From Candidatus Segatella violae (GTDB lineage: Bacteria; Bacteroidota; Bacteroidia; Bacteroidales; Bacteroidaceae): a stretch of DNA of 10,974 nucleotides. Position numbers and translations under genes: made by a program. Under the pieces are notes generated by a model that was given only the letters and a program-made list of their open reading frames with translations, did no database searches and had not been told where the DNA came from. Numbering within the stretch: position 1 is the first letter of the stretch; each line of letters opens with the position of its first letter. Positions 7,826 through 10,974 of the stretch are shown in pieces. The stretch spans positions 16,058 through 27,031 of the forward strand of contig DJSH01000081.1 of assembly GCA_002440225.1 (NCBI GenBank). The letters are read 5' to 3'.

Positions 7826-9735
7826 TGTTCACCTCCTTCATCATCAAAGTTAAAAGATAATTGATTTCCCTTCTCTATACTTACTCCTTCTTCCGATATA
7901 CTTTCTACTTTTTCGCTTTCTTCATCAACAACCAAAGGTTCTTCATACTCTAGATTCTGCTCTGGAAGAATATACTTGTAGGCATCATAAATGGCAGCTG
8001 GTAAAGCACAAAGCTCCACCTTGTCGAGTACATCCTCAAAGTTGTCATTGTAAGCATAACGAGTTGCTGAAAATACGTAAATGAGGATTTTCCCCTCAAC
8101 ATTCATTTGATAGATAGCTTTTGCAAAGGCATCTACTGTCAGTTCATTATAAATGACCAGCATCTTCGTCTTGCCATCATCGAAATAGCGGGCGCAAGAT
8201 GCCTTCAGTTTTCTACCACTAAAATGAGTTTGCTCCTGATAAACATCATTCTTGATACAAAGCAAATCGGTTGATGCTTCCACCAAAGCTCGCTTATTCT
8301 TGATTGTTTGCTTACGAGGCAAGAGCTTGGTCTTGTAATAACGGAGGTTGTTGTGGGTTAAACCAGGGACTTCCTCACCTTTCGGAGTAGTATAGCCTTG
8401 AATAACTCGACGGTTGCGCTCGTAAGTTACATTCTCGCAAATGCCATTCTCGTTATTGGTAGCCAATATACATTGTCGATGACCGGCATCCTCAGAGTTC
8501 AACTGCATTGTAGCATGAAGAGTTGTGCCGGAGCCTGCGAAGAAATCGAGGATGGTAGGATTCTGAACTATAGGCAACTCTAATAATTTCGAAATTAAAG
8601 AAGTTGGCTTAGGAAAATCAAATGCATTAGCACCAATACATTGTCCCATTTCTTTTTTGGCATTGTCATTAGAATATTCATTTTCAACAAAAGTCAAAGA
8701 ACTCATTTTGGTCGAACGATCTTTGTATTCTACATAATAACTACCGTTTTCATTTTTCTCTATGGAAGCATTCAAATAAGTTTTTGTATAGATTCTAACT
8801 CCATTTCTCCCTTTCTTGAAAACAACAAAGCCATTAGCTAAACCAAAGTCAAATTTAGCCTTACTCCATCTCCAAACCCAATCTTTTGGTGTATGTTCGC
8901 CATTATGCCTTGCTATGTGTTTTTCCTTACTACCACCTGGGTAATATTCAATACCATCAACTATAAGAGGAAAATCCATAGTAGGATTATACCATAAAGA
9001 ATCATAATCTAATGTTTGATTCACCTTATACTTTCCACGAGTTGCTACAAATTGGTCTTGATTATCGAAACCTTTTGCATCAGAAGGGACACCATTAAAT
9101 TCTATTCCTGTACATTTAGTAAAAATCAAAACATAATCATGATTTCTAGCTATATCATCACTATGAGCTTTGCCCGATTTTTTTGTGACTCTTGGCAAAC
9201 ATCCTACATAGTTATCCTTGCCAAATATCTCATCGCAGAGCATTTTTAAAGGAGCTTGCTCATTATCATCAATCGAAATAAAGATAACGCCCTTATTTGA
9301 AAGCAAGTCCTTCGCTATTTGCAATCGCTTATTCATAAACGACAGCCATTTGGAATGACGATAGCCATCCTCTTTATCTACAAACGAATCATTGTAGACA
9401 AAGTCTTTGTTACCAGTATTATACGGAGGATCAATGTAAATGACATCAATCTTCCCACTATGTGTGTATGTAAGGGCGGTAAGGGCTTCGAGGTTATCAC
9501 CTTCAATAAGAATATGGTTGGGAGCATCGGGATCATCGCTGATAATGGCACGCTCTGGTACCTCTTCTAATACAGGTTGCTCATCACGCATTCTCAGCTC
9601 AGTTTCCTCTGGCTTATCCTCCCATACAAGACCATACTTCTTCTGCGAACGAAGCAACTTCAGCAGCTCCGATTTCTCTTCATTCGTAAGACCTTCGAGT
9701 TCGTTTATCTTCTTAGCTAGTTCCTGTTTGTTCAT
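7822..9735 (-). CDS. Type III-like adenine-N6 DNA methyltransferase (Mod)
   Basis: The 637-residue product transfers a methyl group from S-adenosylmethionine, most likely to adenine N6. DPPYNTG (102-108) is catalytic motif IV; FAGSGTT (399-405, within ILDFFAGSGTT) is the cofactor-binding motif I. Having the catalytic motif first is the beta-class order used by type III Mod. Residues about 180 to 370, between the motifs, are the expected target-recognition region; its DNA (about 8630-9200) is clearly AT-richer than the rest. Residues about 470 to 590 form a second domain of unknown role, and the acidic tail ends near NQLSFNF. The N-terminal helix MNKQELAKKINELEGLTNEE is typical of type III Mod starts and supports the ATG at 9735, though no strong Shine-Dalgarno precedes it. 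It is the first gene of the operon, so host DNA can be marked before Res is made. An A7 tract (9178-9184) could allow slippage. Confidence 0.9.
   Translation of the reverse strand: MNKQELAKKINELEGLTNEEKSELLKLLRSQKKYGLVWEDKPEETELRMRDEQPVLEEVPERAIISDDPDAPNHILIEGDNLEALTALTYTHSGKIDVIYIDPPYNTGNKDFVYNDSFVDKEDGYRHSKWLSFMNKRLQIAKDLLSNKGVIFISIDDNEQAPLKMLCDEIFGKDNYVGCLPRVTKKSGKAHSDDIARNHDYVLIFTKCTGIEFNGVPSDAKGFDNQDQFVATRGKYKVNQTLDYDSLWYNPTMDFPLIVDGIEYYPGGSKEKHIARHNGEHTPKDWVWRWSKAKFDFGLANGFVVFKKGRNGVRIYTKTYLNASIEKNENGSYYVEYKDRSTKMSSLTFVENEYSNDNAKKEMGQCIGANAFDFPKPTSLISKLLELPIVQNPTILDFFAGSGTTLHATMQLNSEDAGHRQCILATNNENGICENVTYERNRRVIQGYTTPKGEEVPGLTHNNLRYYKTKLLPRKQTIKNKRALVEASTDLLCIKNDVYQEQTHFSGRKLKASCARYFDDGKTKMLVIYNELTVDAFAKAIYQMNVEGKILIYVFSATRYAYNDNFEDVLDKVELCALPAAIYDAYKYILPEQNLEYEEPLVVDEESEKVESISEEGVSIEKGNQLSFNFDDEGGEQ
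7831..7837 (-). promoter_or_regulatory. Strong Shine-Dalgarno for the restriction gene
   Basis: AGGAGGT sits inside the last codons of mod, five bases before the res ATG at 7825. Strong Shine-Dalgarno sequences are unusual in Bacteroidota. Together with the ATGA overlap, it implies tight translational coupling or efficient reinitiation, keeping Res and Mod levels linked. Confidence 0.65.
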
Positions 9736-9866
9736 AAGCGGTAGAAATTAAGGACACCACTCCGCAAAGGAACATGGACGGAACCATGGGACACAATAGG
9801 AAGGTGTTCTCTTTCCTGCTCACCCCCCAAGCAGCTAAATGTAAATTATACGATTAGATTTATCCT
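9736..9866. other. Region just upstream of mod, no clear own promoter
   Basis: I looked for a promoter of the defence operon here. The best candidate is TATAATTTAC on the minus strand (9850-9841), one base off the TAnnTTTG box and preceded by TTTT rather than TTTG, so it is weak. A small hairpin (CTGCT 9816-9820 with AGCAG 9830-9834, around a run of six C) lies between it and mod. The operon may instead be read from 10214-10245 through the terminator-like hairpin. Confidence 0.3.
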
Positions 9867-9914
9867 AAAAGAAATTGGCGCAGGGGTGTCATTACTCCTT
9901 GTATGTCCCTGCGC
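9867..9914 (-). terminator. Terminator- or attenuator-like hairpin upstream of mod
   Basis: On the minus strand GCGCAGGG (9914-9907) and CCCTGCGC (9885-9878) are exact complements with a 21-base loop, followed by CAATTTCTTTTA (9877-9866), a moderately T-rich tail. It could end a separate RNA begun at 10214-10245, or act as a conditional terminator in the mod leader, 130 bases before the mod ATG. Its first two bases (9914-9913) also belong to the closing stem of the palindrome at 9913-10115, so the two structures are adjacent or compete slightly. The loop is long, so termination strength is uncertain. Confidence 0.5.
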
Positions 9915-10115
9915 ACTGAGGTCTTAGGAAACCTATACACTACATGGACAGAAGCAAGAGGACACACCTACGCCAACGCAGCATATATGTATATAGCACA
10001 AGGCACACCCTTCCTTTACGAAAGGGCGCACTTGTGCCGTGTATATATACACGTTTGTAGGCGTCCACCTCCATCTCCCTCTGATTGTGTATTGAAAGTT
10101 CCTAAGTTTCAGTGC
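9913..10115 (-). ncRNA. Long imperfect palindrome, candidate structured RNA or leader
   Basis: The two ends pair over about 200 bases: GCACTGA (9913-9919) with TCAGTGC (10109-10115), then CTTAGGAA (9923-9930) with TTCCTAAG (10099-10106). Further in, CCTAC with GTAGG, an AT-rich segment containing the exact 14-base palindrome GTGTATATATACAC, and a terminal hairpin with GCACAAG/CTTGTGC and CCCTT/AAGGG. Together it makes one rod with internal loops. A Bacteroidota promoter about 100 bases upstream and a T-tailed hairpin just downstream favour expression on the minus strand. Short frames exist on both strands, but their composition (many C, W, Y) is not protein-like. It could be a rod-shaped regulatory RNA of the 6S type, a leader of the defence operon, or a miniature inverted-repeat element. 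No family is claimed. Confidence 0.4.
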
Positions 10116-10129
10116 ATCAGAAGCAAACG

Positions 10130-10201
10130 TTAGCAAACGTCATTTCCAAAAGAATAGCCAAACCACGAATTAGCGCCAGCATCTCCTTGCCAGCCATTCA
10201 T
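10130..10201 (-). CDS. Possible 23-residue peptide (leader ORF)
   Basis: An ATG at 10201, only 12 bases after the -7 box of the promoter at 10214-10245, opens 23 codons ending with TAA at 10132-10130. The peptide begins MNGWQGDAGANSWFGY and ends SFGNDVC. The leader would be only a few bases long. The other copy of the promoter cassette has an ATG at the same place (10749), opening MNDWQ and stopping after 11 codons. A shared MN(G/D)WQ start may mean a real leader peptide or merely shared DNA. No Shine-Dalgarno fits. Confidence 0.25.
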   Translation of the reverse strand: MNGWQGDAGANSWFGYSFGNDVC

Positions 10202-10249
10202 GGAATGACGGTACAAAAGTAATGAAAAGATTTGGAATCGCCAAATTAT
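10187..10249 (-). repeat. Promoter cassette, copy A
   Basis: This 63-base segment matches 10735-10797 in the same orientation at 56 of 63 positions by my alignment, without gaps. The unchanged parts include the whole -7 box, the first part of the spacer and the TTTG box; differences lie in the hairpin loop and the spacer end. Flanking sequences do not match, so it behaves as a movable or duplicated promoter module. Confidence 0.75.
10214..10245 (-). promoter_or_regulatory. Bacteroidota promoter reading toward mod
   Basis: On the minus strand TTTG (10245-10242), 20 bases, TACTTTTG (10221-10214), an exact fit to TTTG and TAnnTTTG. The transcript would start near 10207 and run into the short ORF, the long palindrome and then the terminator-like hairpin. 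It is the best promoter candidate for either a free RNA or the whole defence operon, which would then have a leader of about 470 bases. Confidence 0.7.
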
Positions 10250-10274
10250 CGGCGCACTTTCTTCGCTATAGGGC

Positions 10275-10312
10275 ATAGAAAAGCCTTTCAGCAAGCGAAA
10301 TGCAGAAAGGCT
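10275..10312 (-). terminator. Terminator of the 82-residue gene
   Basis: On the minus strand AGCCTTTC (10312-10305) pairs with GAAAGGCT (10289-10282); three more pairs (TGC/GCA) lie inside after one mismatch, leaving a loop of seven. The stem ends in T and is followed by TTTCTA, giving a run of four T. It lies about 130 bases after the stop of the small gene and separates that gene from the promoter at 10214-10245. Confidence 0.65.
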
Positions 10313-10443
10313 AAATACCTCAGAAGTTTAAAAACTCAGTAGTAGAAGGGACAAGTGTATTCTGTTATTAAATATCTCTCCAAAATCTTCTAATGTATAA
10401 TCCAAAATTTAATTATACTTCATTTCTGCCTTTGGCGACAATC

Positions 10444-10692
10444 TTATCTCAACCATGGATGTCTCTTGTGGCTTCTTGCAATGACCTCTTCCAAAGGATA
10501 AGCTATTCCTGTCCTTTCAAATTCGGCATTTGCCTCCAACACGCCATTTATTTGTCCTTGAAGAATTTCTTCATCATCTAGCGACTTGGATTGCAGTTGT
10601 TTTCTTTTGGCATAAGCTATAGCAGGAGATGGTTCCGCAACCATCCCTTCACGTGCCTGTCTTTCCTCAAACTGATGATAGCGTCTATCCAT
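10444..10692 (-). CDS. Small hypothetical protein (82 residues)
   Basis: The product is hydrophilic and mostly helical, rich in E, R, K and Q, with no signal peptide or membrane segment. It starts MDRRYHQFEERQAREG, has a long central stretch with LDDEEILQGQINGVLEANAEF, and ends YPLEEVIARSHKRHPWLR. I do not recognise a family; the size, charge and helical make-up recall antitoxins or small DNA-associated proteins, but no toxin gene lies beside it. An AGAGG about six bases before the ATG supports this start. It is a self-contained unit: promoter cassette copy B at 10762-10793 gives a leader of roughly 60 bases, and a terminator follows at 10275-10312. Confidence 0.55.
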   Translation of the reverse strand: MDRRYHQFEERQAREGMVAEPSPAIAYAKRKQLQSKSLDDEEILQGQINGVLEANAEFERTGIAYPLEEVIARSHKRHPWLR

Positions 10693-10734
10693 ATAACCTC
10701 TTTCTTTAGATGTTCAACATATAAGCAAATTTAA

Positions 10735-10797
10735 TTGCCAGTCATTCATAAAATGACGCCACAAAAGTAATGAAAAGATTTGAAATTGCCAAATTAT
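10735..10797 (-). repeat. Promoter cassette, copy B
   Basis: Second copy of the 63-base module (see 10187-10249). Here GTCATT (10741-10746) and AATGAC (10752-10757) form a 6-bp inverted repeat just after the -7 box, at the expected start of the transcript; copy A keeps only CATT/AATG of it. A regulator could bind this palindrome and control both promoters together. Confidence 0.75.
10762..10793 (-). promoter_or_regulatory. Promoter of the 82-residue gene
   Basis: On the minus strand TTTG (10793-10790), 20 bases, TACTTTTG (10769-10762), identical in its boxes and spacing to the promoter at 10214-10245. It lies about 70 bases upstream of the small gene's ATG. Confidence 0.7.
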
Positions 10798-10823
10798 ATA
10801 GGTAAATTCTTCACTCCTCATAC

Positions 10824-10871
10824 AAAATATGGCTATGCTGCTCGTTTGAGGAGTCTTGCAGCATAGCCATA
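10824..10871 (-). terminator. Terminator of the right-edge gene
   Basis: ATGGCTATGCTGC (10829-10841) and GCAGCATAGCCAT (10858-10870) are exact complements; one further T:A pair extends the stem to 14. The loop is 16 bases. On the minus strand the stem is followed by TTTTG (10827-10823), a short T run. It begins just after the stop codons of the partial gene and insulates it from promoter cassette B. Confidence 0.7.
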
Positions 10872-10884
10872 ATTCTCTAAAATT

Positions 10885-10974
10885 TTACATCCACGCCCCG
10901 AATCTTGCGCTTGGCAATGGAGCGGCGAAATAATAGTTCTGGTCGTTCTGGATGTCGAGGAAGTTCACCTTCTT
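10885..10974 (-). CDS. C-terminal end of an outer-membrane beta-barrel-like protein (partial)
   Basis: Only the last 29 codons are inside the window; the gene continues past the right edge. The frame reads KKVNFLDIQNDQNYYFAAPLP and then SARFGAWM before TAA (10887-10885). The first part resembles the final strands of TonB-dependent receptors and related barrels of Bacteroidota. The last eight residues do not: such proteins usually end in an alternating strand with a terminal aromatic. The next frame gives KRKIRGVDVKF and a stop at 10879-10877, which is exactly such an ending. One missing base near 10912 would restore it, so the gene may be frameshifted in nature or by sequencing error. The family call rests on a short stretch. 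Confidence 0.4.
   Translation of the reverse strand, partial: KKVNFLDIQNDQNYYFAAPLPSARFGAWM

Noticed and set aside
7822..7870. Beta-clamp binding motif in the Mod tail (QLSFNF)
   Set aside because: Only partly like the QLSLF consensus, and short enough to arise by chance.
1556..9735. Complete phosphorothioate (Dnd) system
   Set aside because: No cysteine desulfurase (DndA), DndB or PAPS reductase-like DndC is in the window; the modification enzyme present is an adenine methyltransferase.
9903..10136. Open frames of 76 and 67 codons on opposite strands
   Set aside because: Both cover the imperfect palindrome, have improbable composition (many C, W, Y, R) and are explained by the repeat structure.
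9878..10140. CRISPR array or integron attC site
   Set aside because: Only one palindromic unit is present, with no regularly spaced repeats. The tandem AGCAAACGT at 10122-10140 is just two copies. No cas or integrase gene is present.

Overview
The window looks like a piece of a Bacteroidales chromosome, most likely Prevotella or a close relative. The evidence is several promoters of the Bacteroidota type (TTTG, then 20 bases, then TAnnTTTG), an HU-like DNA-binding protein of the kind common in that phylum, mostly weak ribosome binding sites, and a right-edge gene tail that reads like the last strands of an outer-membrane beta-barrel. Every confident gene is on the minus strand, so the window is best read from right to left.

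The core is a five-gene operon from 9735 down to 1556. In order of transcription it holds a type III-like adenine DNA methyltransferase (Mod), a type III-like helicase/nuclease (Res) joined to Mod by a 4-base ATGA overlap, a 71-residue small protein, a DndD-like SMC/Rad50-type ATPase, and a HerA/FtsK-like ATPase whose N-terminus resembles DndE. An intrinsic terminator overlaps the last stop codon. This joins a methylation-type restriction-modification pair to ATPase parts otherwise known from phosphorothioate (Dnd/Dpt) systems, without the sulfur-inserting genes dndA, dndB or dndC in view. The likely role is defence against phage or other foreign DNA: Mod marks host DNA, and Res with the two ATPases recognises and processes unmarked DNA. 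That division of work is inference.

Right of the operon, 9736-10443 holds no convincing large gene but is rich in signals. A Bacteroidota promoter at 10214-10245 reads left into a possible 23-codon ORF, then a ~200-base imperfect palindrome (9913-10115) and a terminator-like hairpin (9867-9914), all upstream of mod. This could be a free-standing structured RNA or an attenuator-like leader of the defence operon. The promoter lies in a 63-base cassette (10187-10249) repeated at 10735-10797 with 56 of 63 identical positions; the second copy sits in front of a small hypothetical gene (10444-10692) that has its own terminator. At the far right is the end of a partial gene with a terminator and a possible frameshift.

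Left of the operon, a palindromic pair of outward-facing promoters (1346-1428) drives leftward an HU-domain/winged-helix protein (636-1298) and, rightward, about 100-150 bases without an ORF: a possible small RNA convergent with the operon end. The first ~635 bases hold no gene I can recognise, only strong inverted repeats (notably a perfect 16-base hairpin at 159-194) and a doubtful 56-codon ORF.

The Mod/Res half is visibly AT-richer than the DndD/HerA half, with the lowest GC in the presumed target-recognition part of mod, suggesting a modular origin and exchange of specificity.
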